From Arthrobacter sp. MA-N2 (GTDB lineage: Bacteria; Actinomycetota; Actinomycetes; Actinomycetales; Micrococcaceae): 64,000 nucleotides of DNA. The position numbers were made by a program, and so were the translations under genes. The stretch covers positions 951,179 to 1,015,178 of the forward strand of contig NZ_KI912155.1 in the NCBI RefSeq assembly GCF_000517125.1, given 5' to 3'. The notes under the pieces were generated by a model. The model saw nothing but the letters and a program-made list of their open reading frames with translations. It was not told the DNA's origin and did no database searches. Below, piece after piece: positions 8,370 to 16,448 of the stretch (the stretch's first letter is position 1; each line of letters starts with the position of its first letter).

Positions 8370-9773
8370 ATGTCCCCGAAATCCGATTTCCAGCCAGCAG
8401 CCCCAGCAACGGATCCAAGCCCTCACCGACTCTGGATCAAGAACCCCCTCGCAGCTTTCACCGCCAACGGACTCGACGCCGGCGGCGGCATCGTGGTCAG
8501 CCGCGGCAAAATCGCCGAGCTCGTCCCCGCCGGAAAGCAACCTTCCGCACCCTGCCATGAAACCTTCGACGCCGGGCGCCATGTCCTGCTGCCCGGGCTC
8601 ATCAACACGCACCACCACTTCTACCAAACGCTCACGCGCGCCTGGGGCCCGGTGGCCAACGCGCCACTGTTCCCTTGGCTGCAGAACCTCTATCCCGTCT
8701 GGGCCCGCCTCACCCCGGACAGCCTGGAGCTTGCCGCCAAAGTGGCCCTCGCGGAACTGCTGCTCTCCGGCTGCACCACCGCAGCCGACCACCACTACCT
8801 CTTCCCCGCGGGACTCGAGGACGCGATCGATGTTGAGGCCGGCGTCGTGCGTGAACTCGGCATGCGCGCCATGCTCACCCGCGGGTCCATGACGCTGGGC
8901 GAGGACGACGGCGGCCTGCCGCCGCGGTCCACCGTGCAGCGCCCGGAGGTGATCCTGGCGGACAGCGAAAGGCTGATCGGGAAGTACCACGAACGCGGAG
9001 ACGGGGCGGTCATCCAAATTGCCTTGGCCCCTTGTTCACCGTTCTCAGTGACCAGGGAGATCATGGCCGAGAGCGCCGCCATGGCCGAACGGCTGGATGT
9101 CCGGCTCCACACGCACCTCGCCGAAACCGTCGACGAGGAAGATTTTTGCCGCGAGATGTTCGGGCTGCGCACCGTGGACTACCTGGACAGTGTGGGCTGG
9201 CTTGGCAAGCGAACCTGGCTTGGTCACGGCATCCATTTCGACGACGACGAGATCGCCCGGCTGGGTGCCGCGGGCACCGCCGTCGCGCACTGCCCGACGT
9301 CGAACATGCGGCTCGCGTCCGGCACCGCAAGGGTGTTGGAACTCGAGGCCGCCGGGGTTCCGGTGGGGCTGGGAGTGGACGGCTCGGCGTCGAACGATGC
9401 TTCCAACATGATCCTCGAAGCGCGGCAAGCGCTATACCTCCAGCGGCTCCGCTATGGCGCGGACGTCCCCGTGGAGAGAGCCCTCGGCTGGGCGACGCGG
9501 GGATCCGCCGCAGCCCTGGGCAGGACGGACATTGGCCAGATCGCCCCCGGAATGCAGGCTGACCTTGCCATGTTCACGCTGGACGGGCTGCGATTCTCCG
9601 GCAGCCACGATCCCATCGCGGCATTGTTGCTCTGCGCGGCGGACCGCGCCGACCGCGTCATGGTGGGCGGCAAGTGGCGCGTGGTGGACGGCCGGATTCC
9701 GGATCTGGACATCCCGGAACTTATTGCCAAACATACAGCCGCCGCACAGAAAATCATCAGAGGTTTGGAGTAG
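8370..9773 (+). CDS. Amidohydrolase, 8-oxoguanine deaminase / TrzN-AtzA-like
   Basis: This 467-residue metal-dependent deaminase of the amidohydrolase superfamily has the metal-binding HHH in INTHHHF near residue 80. Further sites are HTHLAET near residue 245, the HCPTSNMRLASG segment near residue 305 and the catalytic Asp in LGVDGSASND near residue 334. This arrangement matches the subgroup containing 8-oxoguanine deaminase and s-triazine hydrolases. Its purine-salvage neighbours favour 8-oxoguanine, which would be converted to urate and then feed the uricase downstream. The ATG at 8370 with AAGGA upstream is chosen over an upstream in-frame ATG. Substrate assignment is inference. Confidence 0.85.
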   Translation: MSPKSDFQPAAPATDPSPHRLWIKNPLAAFTANGLDAGGGIVVSRGKIAELVPAGKQPSAPCHETFDAGRHVLLPGLINTHHHFYQTLTRAWGPVANAPLFPWLQNLYPVWARLTPDSLELAAKVALAELLLSGCTTAADHHYLFPAGLEDAIDVEAGVVRELGMRAMLTRGSMTLGEDDGGLPPRSTVQRPEVILADSERLIGKYHERGDGAVIQIALAPCSPFSVTREIMAESAAMAERLDVRLHTHLAETVDEEDFCREMFGLRTVDYLDSVGWLGKRTWLGHGIHFDDDEIARLGAAGTAVAHCPTSNMRLASGTARVLELEAAGVPVGLGVDGSASNDASNMILEARQALYLQRLRYGADVPVERALGWATRGSAAALGRTDIGQIAPGMQADLAMFTLDGLRFSGSHDPIAALLLCAADRADRVMVGGKWRVVDGRIPDLDIPELIAKHTAAAQKIIRGLE

Positions 9774-9807
9774 CCTCTCGATTAGGTCGTAGATCAGGAG
9801 GCATATC

Positions 9808-10599
9808 ATGACCGTCCCCCAGCACAACACGCCGACCCCTCCAGGCTGGTACCCGGACCCCTCAGGCTCAGGGCAACTACGGTGGTGGGACGGCAACGCC
9901 TGGACCGGAACCGCGTGGAATCCACCGGGACAAGCCGCGGCCGCCCAGACGGGGTTAGGCCAGCCCGGCGCAGGTCAGCCCGGCACAGGTCAGCCCGGTG
10001 CAGCGTGGCCCTCGGCCGCGCGGCCAGGACAATACGGGGGGCCAGGACAATACGGGGGGCCTGGACAATTCGCCGGGCCCGGGCAATATGGGGGGCCCGG
10101 GCAATACGCGGGCCCGATCCAGCCCACGCCACGCCCGGAAATCGGCAAGCAGACCCCGGTCTACAACCCATTCATCTGGCTCGTAACGCTGCTGCCGGTG
10201 ATCACGCTGATCATCCTGCTTATCTGGAACCCGGTCTTCCATCTGCGGTATGCGGGCGCCAGACGTGTGCCGGTCCTCGATCCCGGCTCCTTCGGCGTTC
10301 CATACTTCCTGCTCATCGCCACTGGTTGGCTCATCTACGGGGTCAGCGTTCTCTTGTCTTACCTCGACTGGCAAAAGCTGCAAAGGGACGGTGTGGTCCG
10401 CCCCTTCCACTGGGCATGGGCTTTCCTCGGCGCGGGAGTCTACGTGGTGGGCCGCTCCGTGATCGTCCACAAGGTCGCCCCACAGCGCGGACTCGCGCCG
10501 GTTTGGGCACTGATTGGCCTGTTTGCTCTGGGCTTCATCCTGGTGGCCGTCAAAGTGAGCATGATTGCTTCGACCATCGCCAGGGCCATGACTATGTAG
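9808..10599 (+). CDS. DUF2510 membrane protein with Gly/Gln/Pro repeats
   Basis: The N-terminus (PPGWYPDPSGSGQLRWWDG, about residues 11-29) is a DUF2510 domain, a short Trp-rich module common in actinobacterial membrane proteins. Residues 45-100 form a low-complexity stretch of GQPG and then GQ(Y/F)(G/A)GP repeats. The C-terminal half has four predicted membrane segments (roughly residues 118-140, 160-190, 200-225, 233-255). The function is unknown. It sits downstream of the amidohydrolase by 34 bp but has its own ribosome site (GGAGG) and a strong terminator behind it. No enzymatic motif is visible. Confidence 0.85.
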   Translation: MTVPQHNTPTPPGWYPDPSGSGQLRWWDGNAWTGTAWNPPGQAAAAQTGLGQPGAGQPGTGQPGAAWPSAARPGQYGGPGQYGGPGQFAGPGQYGGPGQYAGPIQPTPRPEIGKQTPVYNPFIWLVTLLPVITLIILLIWNPVFHLRYAGARRVPVLDPGSFGVPYFLLIATGWLIYGVSVLLSYLDWQKLQRDGVVRPFHWAWAFLGAGVYVVGRSVIVHKVAPQRGLAPVWALIGLFALGFILVAVKVSMIASTIARAMTM

Positions 10600-10636
10600 A
10601 TTCCCCCGGCTGACGTTCTGTCACGGAACGCAAAGC

Positions 10637-10681
10637 GGCGGGCGGCACCACCCCGAGAGGGGTCAGTGCCGCCCGCCTTTT
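10637..10681 (+). terminator. Intrinsic terminator after the DUF2510 gene
   Basis: GGCGGGCGGCAC (10637-10648) pairs perfectly with GTGCCGCCCGCC (10666-10677), followed by TTTT. The loop has a small inner CCCC/GGGG hairpin. It is one of the clearest rho-independent terminators in the window. Confidence 0.9.
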
Positions 10682-10723
10682 GGCTCTGTTGCGAAGAGTC
10701 ATTCATCCCCAGGGGCAGGCGCC

Positions 10724-10900
10724 CTAGGAACGCTGTTGGCCGAAGGCCGGAATTGCGCGCAGCCATCGCGAGAATGTCCCGGGCTTGCGGTCACAGTCGG
10801 CCGGAATGTAAAAGTCAGGATCCGTAGCGCCGAACGGCAGGTACAGTTCCTGGCCGGGCGCCGGGAATTCGACCACGTTGTTCTTATCCTGCGAGTCCAT
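10724..10900 (-). CDS. Small hypothetical protein, 58 residues
   Basis: Reading the minus strand from the ATG at 10898-10900 gives a 58-residue protein that begins MDSQDKNNVVEFPAPGQELY and ends AFGQQRS. A GAGGAGG ribosome site stands seven bases upstream. Its composition is protein-like: acidic N-terminus, several Pro and aromatic residues, a basic RKPGTFSRWLR stretch near residues 38-48, one Cys and no membrane segment. I do not recognise the family. It lies between the DUF2510 terminator and the uricase control region and is transcribed away from uricase, so the two may share a bidirectional control region. Confidence 0.6.
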   Translation of the reverse strand: MDSQDKNNVVEFPAPGQELYLPFGATDPDFYIPADCDRKPGTFSRWLRAIPAFGQQRS

Positions 10901-11116
10901 CTGTCCTCCTCGTTCATACGTTCAAGTTATCTGTGGCGATGCGCACCGAGACTCTCAGACATGAGAGTCATTCCGCATCTTGGAAAAGTTTTTTTGTTAT
11001 ATGGAAAATACTAAAGCCCTCCCGAAATCCCGTCAAGAGGCGCCCGCCGGACCGCGCTCCCGCCGTCGGACAGTGGCGGTCACATTCGGAAAGTAGATAA
11101 CGATTCTCCAAGGGTG
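10901..11116. promoter_or_regulatory. AT-rich divergent control region upstream of the uricase leader
   Basis: Positions 10975-11015 are much richer in A and T than the surroundings and contain two TGGAAAA-like boxes (TTGGAAAAG near 10980 and ATGGAAAATA near 11001). A TAGATAACGAT near 11094 resembles a -10 element. No gene is seen between 10901 and 11324 apart from a possible 19-codon leader ORF. The boxes could be sites for the IclR regulator, but this rests on composition and context only. Confidence 0.4.
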
Positions 11117-11292
11117 ATGTACACCACTAGCAAACATGGGCTACGCTTTTTTCAATTCGTGGCGCAGGTCACGTAACCTGGGAGCAGCAGGCAGGGTCGT
11201 AATGAGCTGGCATCAACGGATGCCGGCTCTTTTTTGTTGGGTCGGCTCCACCAGAAACGCGTATGAAACACGCGCTTAATTTCATTGGTGGA
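11117..11292 (+). ncRNA. Structured uricase leader or small RNA with an internal intrinsic terminator
   Basis: A 19-codon ORF (11117-11176, MYTTSKHGLRFFQFVAQVT) is followed by a short stem CAGGT/ACCTG and then a strong intrinsic terminator. That terminator has GAGCTGGCATC (11204-11214) and GATGCCGGCTC (11219-11229) with a four-base loop and six T residues. A second structure follows, TCCACCA (11247-11253) with TGGTGGA (11286-11292) enclosing CGCGT/ACGCG (11258-11274). All of this precedes the uricase start at 11325. It could be an attenuator that controls uricase, or a separate sRNA ending at 11235. I matched it to no known riboswitch. Confidence 0.5.
11204..11235 (+). terminator. Intrinsic terminator about 90 bp upstream of uricase
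   Basis: An 11-bp stem with one G-T pair and an AACG loop is followed by TTTTTT. No complete gene on this strand lies between it and the terminator at 10637-10681. It therefore ends either a short RNA or the uricase leader. Confidence 0.8.
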
Positions 11293-11324
11293 CCTTAGTG
11301 TTTCCACCTCATAGAAGTTGGGAT

Positions 11325-12239
11325 ATGACCATGAGCAACAACATCGTCCTCGGCGACAACCAGTACGGCAAGGCAGAAGTCCGCGTCGTCAAAGTCACCC
11401 GCGATACCGACCGCCACCAGATCGAAGACCTTAACGTCACGTCGCAATTGCGTGGCGACTTCCAGGCTGCGCACCTCCAAGGCGACAACGCACACATCGT
11501 CGCCACGGACACCCAGAAGAACACCATCTACGCCTTTGCCCGTGACGGCATCGGCTCCCCCGAGGCCTTCCTCCTGCGCCTGAGCGAACACTTCACCTCG
11601 GGCTTCGAGTGGGTCACCGGCGGCCGGTGGGAAGCCGAGGCCTACACCTGGGACCGCATCCAAGCCCACGGCTCCGAACACGACCACAGCTTTGTCCGCA
11701 AGGGTCAGGAAGTCCGCACCGCCGTCGTGGTCCGCGAAGGCAACACCACGCACGTCATTTCCGGCCTCAAGGACCTGACCGTCCTCAAGACCACGCAGTC
11801 CGGCTTCGTGGGTTATCCCCGCGACCGGTACACCACGCTGCCCGAAACCACGGACCGCATCCTCGCCACCGACGTTTCGGCCCGCTGGCGCTACAGCACC
11901 GGCCTGGACCTTGCCGGGACGGACTTCAACAAGAGCTACGAGGACATCAAAGCCCTGCTCCTGGAGGGTTTCACGGAGAACTACTCCCACGCCCTGCAGC
12001 AGACCCTTTTCGACATGGGCAAGAAGGTCCTCGAAGCCCACAGCGAAGTGGACGAGATCAAGTTCTCCATGCCCAACAAGCACCACTTCCTGGTGGACCT
12101 TAGCCCGTTCGGCCTCGACAACCCCAACGAGGTCTTCTTCGCCGCTGACCGCCCGTACGGCTTGATCGAAGCCACGGTCCAGCGCGACGACACCACGCCT
12201 GCCCCCATCGCCTGGAGCGGCATCGCCGGATTCTGCTAA
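11325..12239 (+). CDS. Uricase (factor-independent urate oxidase)
   Basis: Uricase oxidises urate to 5-hydroxyisourate without cofactor. The 304-residue protein is very similar to the known Arthrobacter globiformis enzyme. Shared segments are QYGKAEVRVVKV near residue 12, DLNVTSQLRGDF near 35, ATDTQKNTIYAFARDG near 58, TDRILATDVSARWRY near 175 and PNKHHFLVDL near 255. The C-terminus is IAGFC. ATG 11325 is used; ATG 11331 is equally possible, and neither has a strong ribosome site. The gene stands alone with its own long leader and a palindromic repeat behind it. Confidence 0.95.
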   Translation: MTMSNNIVLGDNQYGKAEVRVVKVTRDTDRHQIEDLNVTSQLRGDFQAAHLQGDNAHIVATDTQKNTIYAFARDGIGSPEAFLLRLSEHFTSGFEWVTGGRWEAEAYTWDRIQAHGSEHDHSFVRKGQEVRTAVVVREGNTTHVISGLKDLTVLKTTQSGFVGYPRDRYTTLPETTDRILATDVSARWRYSTGLDLAGTDFNKSYEDIKALLLEGFTENYSHALQQTLFDMGKKVLEAHSEVDEIKFSMPNKHHFLVDLSPFGLDNPNEVFFAADRPYGLIEATVQRDDTTPAPIAWSGIAGFC

Positions 12240-12252
12240 GCCCCCAGCCCCC

Positions 12253-12338
12253 GGGTACCCGCCCAACTGACTCGCAGTAAGTGTCGTTTTGGAGCGTCAA
12301 AGCGACATCAAATGCGAGTCAGTTGGGCGGCCGTACCC
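12253..12338. repeat. Palindromic intergenic repeat, copy 2
   Basis: The arm CCGCCCAACTGACTCGCA (12259-12276) is inverted exactly at 12313-12330, and an outer pair GGGTAC/GTACCC extends the symmetry to 12253 and 12338. The interior TGTCG and CGACA segments also pair. It lies between uricase and the urate permease, both on the plus strand. Confidence 0.9.
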
Positions 12339-12350
12339 AAAACTCAACAT

Positions 12351-12416
12351 TTGTTAGCCAGACATTGTTAGCCAGACAAAGACGTCTGCCATGAACCAAG
12401 AGAGTCTGCCATGAAC
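12351..12416 (+). repeat. Tandem duplications at the permease start, with a seven-codon mini-ORF
   Basis: TTGTTAGCCAGACA is repeated in exact tandem (12351-12364, 12365-12378). GTCTGCCATGAAC then occurs twice 20 bp apart (12384-12396, 12404-12416), so two start codons exist. The first ATG (12391) opens a seven-codon ORF, MNQESLP, whose TGA overlaps the permease ATG at 12411 as ATGA. The duplications could be regulator sites or replication slippage, and the mini-ORF could couple translation to the permease. Confidence 0.6.
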
Positions 12417-13910
12417 ATCAAGAAGAAGACCCCTCCCGCAGAGCCCGTGCCGGCCCGGCCCGAGGACAAGCGCCTCTCGATCGGGAGCACATTCGCCTAC
12501 GGCTTCCAGCACGTTTTGACCATGTACGGCGGGATCATCGCTCCGCCGCTCATCATTGGAGCGGCGGCAGGCATGTCCTCGCAGGATATCGGCCTCCTGA
12601 TCGCGGCCTGCCTCTTCGTCGGCGGCCTCGCCACCATCCTGCAGACCATCGGCATCCCCTTCTTCGGATCGCAGCTGCCGCTGGTCCAGGGAGTGTCCTT
12701 CGCCGGCGTTTCCACCATGGTGGCGATCGTCAACGGGGGCGGCGGGATCCAAGCGGTGTTCGGCTCGGTCATGGTGGCCTCCTTGATCGGGCTGGTCATC
12801 ACCCCCCTCTTCTCCAAGATCATCAAATTCTTCCCGCCCGTCGTCACAGGTACAGTCATCACCACTATCGGGCTAACCCTCATGCCGGTTGCAGCCAACT
12901 GGGCCATGGGCGGCAACAGCACCGCGCCCAACTACGGCAGCGTGGCGAATATCGGCCTCGCCGCGGCCACGATGGGAATCGTCCTGCTTCTCAGCAAGAT
13001 CGGCAATGCGGCCATCTCGCGCTTGTCCATCCTGCTTGCCATGGTGATCGGAACCATCATTGCCCTCGCCACGGGAATGGCTGATTTCTCCAAGGTCGGC
13101 CAGGGTCCGGTGGTGGCCTTCCCCACCCCCTTCGCCTTCGGCGCCCCAACCTTCGAGATCGCCTCAATCGTCTCCATGCTGATCGTCATCCTGGTCACCC
13201 TGACCGAGACCTCGGCGGACATCATCGCCGTCGGCGAAATCGTGGGAACCAAGGTCGATTCCAAGCGCATCGGCAACGGCCTTCGAGCGGACATGCTCTC
13301 CAGCGCCGTCTCGCCGATCTTCAATTCCTTCACCCAGAGCGCCTTTGCCCAGAACGTCGGCCTCGTGGCAATCACCGGCATCAAGAGCCGCTTCGTGGTG
13401 AGCGCCGGCGGACTCATCCTGGTGGTGCTCGGTGTGCTGCCCGTCCTGGGCCGGGTCGTCGCGGCGGTTCCGACGCCCGTCCTGGGCGGCGCCGGCGTCG
13501 TACTCTTTGGAACCGTGGCCGCCAGCGGTATCCGGACGCTCTCCAAGGTGGAGTACCGCAACAACATGAACCTGATCATCGTGGCTGCATCCATCGGCTT
13601 CGGCATGATCCCGATCGCGGCCCCGAAATTCTACGACCAGTTCCCTGCGTGGTTTAGCACGATCTTCCACTCAGGCATCAGCTCGGCGGCCCTCATGGCA
13701 ATCCTTCTCAATGTCCTGTTCAACCACTTCAAGGCCGGCAACTCGGACAACCAGTCGGTGTTCGTGGCAGGGACGGGACGCGTGGTCAGCGAAGCGGACA
13801 TTGCCTGCCTCGCGCACGGCGACCGTTTCGAGAACGGCAAGCTGATCGACGCCGAAGGCAAGGAAGTGCCGCTCAAGTCAACCACCCCAACCACCGCCGT
13901 CGAGCACTGA
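12411..13910 (+). CDS. NCS2 family urate/xanthine permease
   Basis: This 499-residue nucleobase-ascorbate transporter is close to the xanthine/urate branch (PucK, PbuX, UapA types). The family signature QNVGLVAITGIKSR is present near residue 320, preceded by TETSADIIAVGEIVG near 264, and about 14 hydrophobic segments are visible. The hydrophilic C-terminal tail of about 65 residues is typical of the branch. Its position between uricase and the glyoxylate genes makes urate or xanthine the likely substrate. The start overlaps the TGA of a seven-codon mini-ORF. Confidence 0.9.
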   Translation: MNIKKKTPPAEPVPARPEDKRLSIGSTFAYGFQHVLTMYGGIIAPPLIIGAAAGMSSQDIGLLIAACLFVGGLATILQTIGIPFFGSQLPLVQGVSFAGVSTMVAIVNGGGGIQAVFGSVMVASLIGLVITPLFSKIIKFFPPVVTGTVITTIGLTLMPVAANWAMGGNSTAPNYGSVANIGLAAATMGIVLLLSKIGNAAISRLSILLAMVIGTIIALATGMADFSKVGQGPVVAFPTPFAFGAPTFEIASIVSMLIVILVTLTETSADIIAVGEIVGTKVDSKRIGNGLRADMLSSAVSPIFNSFTQSAFAQNVGLVAITGIKSRFVVSAGGLILVVLGVLPVLGRVVAAVPTPVLGGAGVVLFGTVAASGIRTLSKVEYRNNMNLIIVAASIGFGMIPIAAPKFYDQFPAWFSTIFHSGISSAALMAILLNVLFNHFKAGNSDNQSVFVAGTGRVVSEADIACLAHGDRFENGKLIDAEGKEVPLKSTTPTTAVEH

Positions 13911-13921
13911 CGGCTCTTAAT

Positions 13922-13961
13922 CGCAAATGCCGCCCCACACACGTGTCGGGCGGCATTTGCG
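13922..13961. terminator. Bidirectional hairpin between convergent permease and IclR genes
   Basis: CGCAAATGCCGCCC (13922-13935) and GGGCGGCATTTGCG (13948-13961) are perfect 14-bp inverted repeats with a 12-base loop. The element lies just after the permease stop and before the end of the convergent iclR-type gene. Confidence 0.75.
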
Positions 13962-13971
13962 TCAGCGTTTC

Positions 13972-14036
13972 CGCGCGAACAGGCAGCTAATGCCCCTACT
14001 TCGCAAGAAAAGGGGCAACAACTGCCAGTTCGCGCG
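13972..14036. repeat. Nested 65-bp imperfect palindrome
   Basis: Three nested arms pair: CGCGCGAAC/GTTCGCGCG (13972-13980 with 14028-14036), GGCAG/CTGCC (13982-13986 with 14022-14026) and GCCCCT/AGGGGC (13992-13997 with 14011-14016). It stands only 10 bp from the hairpin at 13922-13961. The inner sequence partly resembles the left half of repeat copy 1 (CAGTTGTTG), so it may be a diverged member of a second palindromic repeat family. Confidence 0.6.
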
Positions 14037-14058
14037 AGAAAGGCGCGAAAAGGGGGCG

Positions 14059-14814
14059 CTAGTTCTGGTTCAGCTCGTCGGAAATCGCCTGCGCTGCTTC
14101 GCGAAGGAGAGGAACCGCACGGTCGGCAAAGTGCTGGTCTACACGGGACACCGGTCCGGAAACGGAGATAGCCGTCGGCGTGGGCGCATTGGGGACGGCC
14201 ATCGCGAAGCAACGGACGCCGACCTCCTGCTCTTCCTCGTCGATCGAATAGCCACGTTCGCGGATCCGGTTCAAGTCAGCAAGGAGGGAATCGATGTCCC
14301 CGATGCTCTTTGCCGTGGGAGTGGGCATGCCCGTGCGGGCCACGATGCCGCGGACCACCTCGTCATCCAGCTGGGCCAGGATGGCCTTGCCGACGCCGGT
14401 GTCGTGCGTATGGGCCCGACGGCCCACCTCGGTGAACATGCGCATTGAGTGCAGGGATGGAACCTGGGCCACGTAGATGACCATGTCGGAATCCAGCACA
14501 GCCATGTTGGACGTCTCGCCGAGCCGGTCCACGAGTGACTTCAGCTGGGGACGCGCCAAGGCTCCGAGCTGCTTGCTGGCCCCCTCTCCCAGCCGAATGA
14601 GCCGGGGGCCCAGGGCGTAGCGACGATTAGGCAGTTGCCGGATGTAGCCGAGGGACACCAAGGTGCGCAGCAGGCGGTGGATGGTGGGGAGCGGCAGGTC
14701 TGTTGACGACGACAGCTCGCTCAACGTCACGTCTCCGCCGGCGTCGGTGATGAGTTCCAGCAGTTCGAAGACGCGCTCGACGGACTGCACGCCTCCCGAG
14801 GGCTTTTCAGCCAT
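14059..14814 (-). CDS. IclR family transcriptional regulator
   Basis: The 251-residue protein has an N-terminal winged helix (VERVFELLELI to GYIRQLPNRRYALG, about residues 11-75) and a C-terminal IclR effector domain (from about residue 85, including THDTGVGKAILA near 135 and CFAMAVPNAPTPTAISVSGP near 200). IclR proteins often respond to glyoxylate, allantoin or related acids. The gene is divergent from the malic enzyme/malate synthase/allE operon and lies within the purine island, so it is the best candidate for the pathway regulator. The start at 14814 has AGGAGA upstream. Confidence 0.9.
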   Translation of the reverse strand: MAEKPSGGVQSVERVFELLELITDAGGDVTLSELSSSTDLPLPTIHRLLRTLVSLGYIRQLPNRRYALGPRLIRLGEGASKQLGALARPQLKSLVDRLGETSNMAVLDSDMVIYVAQVPSLHSMRMFTEVGRRAHTHDTGVGKAILAQLDDEVVRGIVARTGMPTPTAKSIGDIDSLLADLNRIRERGYSIDEEEQEVGVRCFAMAVPNAPTPTAISVSGPVSRVDQHFADRAVPLLREAAQAISDELNQN

Positions 14815-15024
14815 TCCGTTGTCTCCTATGGCTCGGAATCTGACAACTCTTATCCGCATCGTGAAAAGAATTGCTTAGAACACTCAAGATACAGCACGCG
14901 ACGCCGGAATGCTTACCCACACAACGAGGGCTTGTGTTTCCACTTTGTAGATAATAATATCCATAATACGAAAACATTCGTTTGAGCGGAGGCCCGTTAC
15001 GGGCCTGTACGAGGAGGAAATTCA
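14815..15024. promoter_or_regulatory. Divergent promoter of the IclR gene and the glyoxylate operon
   Basis: An AT-rich block (about 14947-14982) contains GATAATAATATC, a GATA/TATC inverted repeat, and CGAA-AACA-TTCG. Just upstream of the malic enzyme ribosome site, GGCCCGT-T-ACGGGCC (14991-15005) forms a perfect hairpin that would sit in the 5' leader. The AT block is a natural place for the IclR operator. Confidence 0.45.
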
Positions 15025-16434
15025 ATGGCGAACCCGAGCCCCGGAAATTCGATCACCCTGCGCGTCGCCGCGCCGTCGAGCTTCACCGCCACAAGCGAGC
15101 TGGCGGCGGCCGTCGCTGCCGCAGGCGCAGCCGTCACCGCGCTGGACGTGAGCGAGTCCCACCACGACACCCTGGTTGTCGACGTCACGTGCAACACAAC
15201 AGACGAAGACCACGCAAACCGCGTCAAAGACGCCCTCAACGCGCTCGACGGCGTCACCGTCCAGCACGTCTCGGACCGCACCTTCCTCATGCACCTGGGC
15301 GGCAAGCTCGAGGTCGTCCCCAAGGTGGCCCTGCGCAACCGCGACGACCTCTCGCGCGCCTACACTCCCGGCGTCGCACGCGTCTGCCTCGCCATCGCCG
15401 AAGACCCGGCCGCTGCCCGCAACCTCACGGTCAAACGGAACACCATCGCCGTCGTCACTGATGGTTCCGCGGTCCTTGGCCTCGGCAACATCGGCCCCGC
15501 CGCCGCACTGCCGGTCATGGAAGGCAAGGCCGCGCTGTTCAAGCAGTTTGCCAACGTCGATGCGTGGCCGGTCTGCCTGGACACCCAGGACACCGAAGAC
15601 ATCATCAAGATCGTCAAGGCCCTGGCTCCGGTCTATGGCGGCGTCAACCTCGAGGACATCGCCGCTCCGCGCTGCTTCGAAATCGAGAGGCGGCTCCGCG
15701 ACGAGCTGGACATCCCCGTCTTCCACGACGACCAGCACGGCACGGCGATCGTCACCCTCGCCGCCCTCGTCAACGCGCTACGCGTAGTAGACAAGAAGCT
15801 CTCCGAGGTCAAGATCGTGGTCTCCGGCGTCGGCGCTGCGGGCTCAGCCATCATCCAGCTCCTCAAGGCCCAGGGCGCGCAGCACATCGTCGCGGCGGGC
15901 CGTTCCGGCGCCATCCACTCGGGCGAAAAGTACGACGACGAGCACCGCACCTGGATCGCCGCGAACACCAACGAGGCAGGCTTCTCCGGCACGCTGCACG
16001 AAGCCCTCAAGGGTGCCGATGTTTTCATCGGCGTCAGCGCTCCACACGTGATCGGCGAAGAGCAGGTCGCCTCGATGGCCGAGGACGCGATCGTTTTCGC
16101 CATGGCCAACCCCACCCCGGAAATCGACCCGGTGATTGCGTCCAAGCACGCCGCGGTGGTCGCCACCGGCCGGAGCGACTTCCCGAACCAGATCAACAAC
16201 GTGCTGGCCTTCCCGGGCTTCTTCCGCGGACTGCTCGACGCCGGAGCATCGGACATCATCCCGGAGATGCTCGTAGCTGCCGCAGAGGCTATCGCCAACC
16301 GGGTTGCGGATGATGAACTGAATGCGAGCTACATTATCCCCAGCGTCTTCGATCCCCACGTTGCCGCCGACGTGGCCAATGCGGTTGCGCAAGCGGCAGC
16401 TGCAGCGTCCGCCACGGCCACTAGCGCTCTCTAG
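15025..16434 (+). CDS. NAD(P)-dependent malic enzyme with N-terminal ACT domain
   Basis: The enzyme decarboxylates malate to pyruvate. In the 469-residue protein, residues 10-85 look like an ACT regulatory domain. The malic enzyme domain follows with [12 protein letters not shown] near residue 112, [14 protein letters not shown] near 148, the metal-binding [10 protein letters not shown] near 233 and the dinucleotide-binding [12 protein letters not shown] near 265. GAGGAGG precedes the ATG. It is the first gene of an operon with malate synthase. Together with pyruvate dehydrogenase the two would oxidise glyoxylate completely. Whether it uses NAD or NADP cannot be read safely. Confidence 0.92.
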   Translation: MANPSPGNSITLRVAAPSSFTATSELAAAVAAAGAAVTALDVSESHHDTLVVDVTCNTTDEDHANRVKDALNALDGVTVQHVSDRTFLMHLGGKLEVVPKVALRNRDDLSRAYTPGVARVCLAIAEDPAAARNLTVKRNTIAVVTDGSAVLGLGNIGPAAALPVMEGKAALFKQFANVDAWPVCLDTQDTEDIIKIVKALAPVYGGVNLEDIAAPRCFEIERRLRDELDIPVFHDDQHGTAIVTLAALVNALRVVDKKLSEVKIVVSGVGAAGSAIIQLLKAQGAQHIVAAGRSGAIHSGEKYDDEHRTWIAANTNEAGFSGTLHEALKGADVFIGVSAPHVIGEEQVASMAEDAIVFAMANPTPEIDPVIASKHAAVVATGRSDFPNQINNVLAFPGFFRGLLDAGASDIIPEMLVAAAEAIANRVADDELNASYIIPSVFDPHVAADVANAVAQAAAAASATATSAL

Positions 16435-16448
16435 GAAAGGACCACCCC

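Noticed and set aside
11117..11235. Signal recognition particle RNA in the uricase leader, suggested by GGGAGCAGCAGG
   Set aside because: The conserved loop arrangement of SRP helix 8 is not present and the neighbouring stem does not fit; kept only as an unnamed structured leader.
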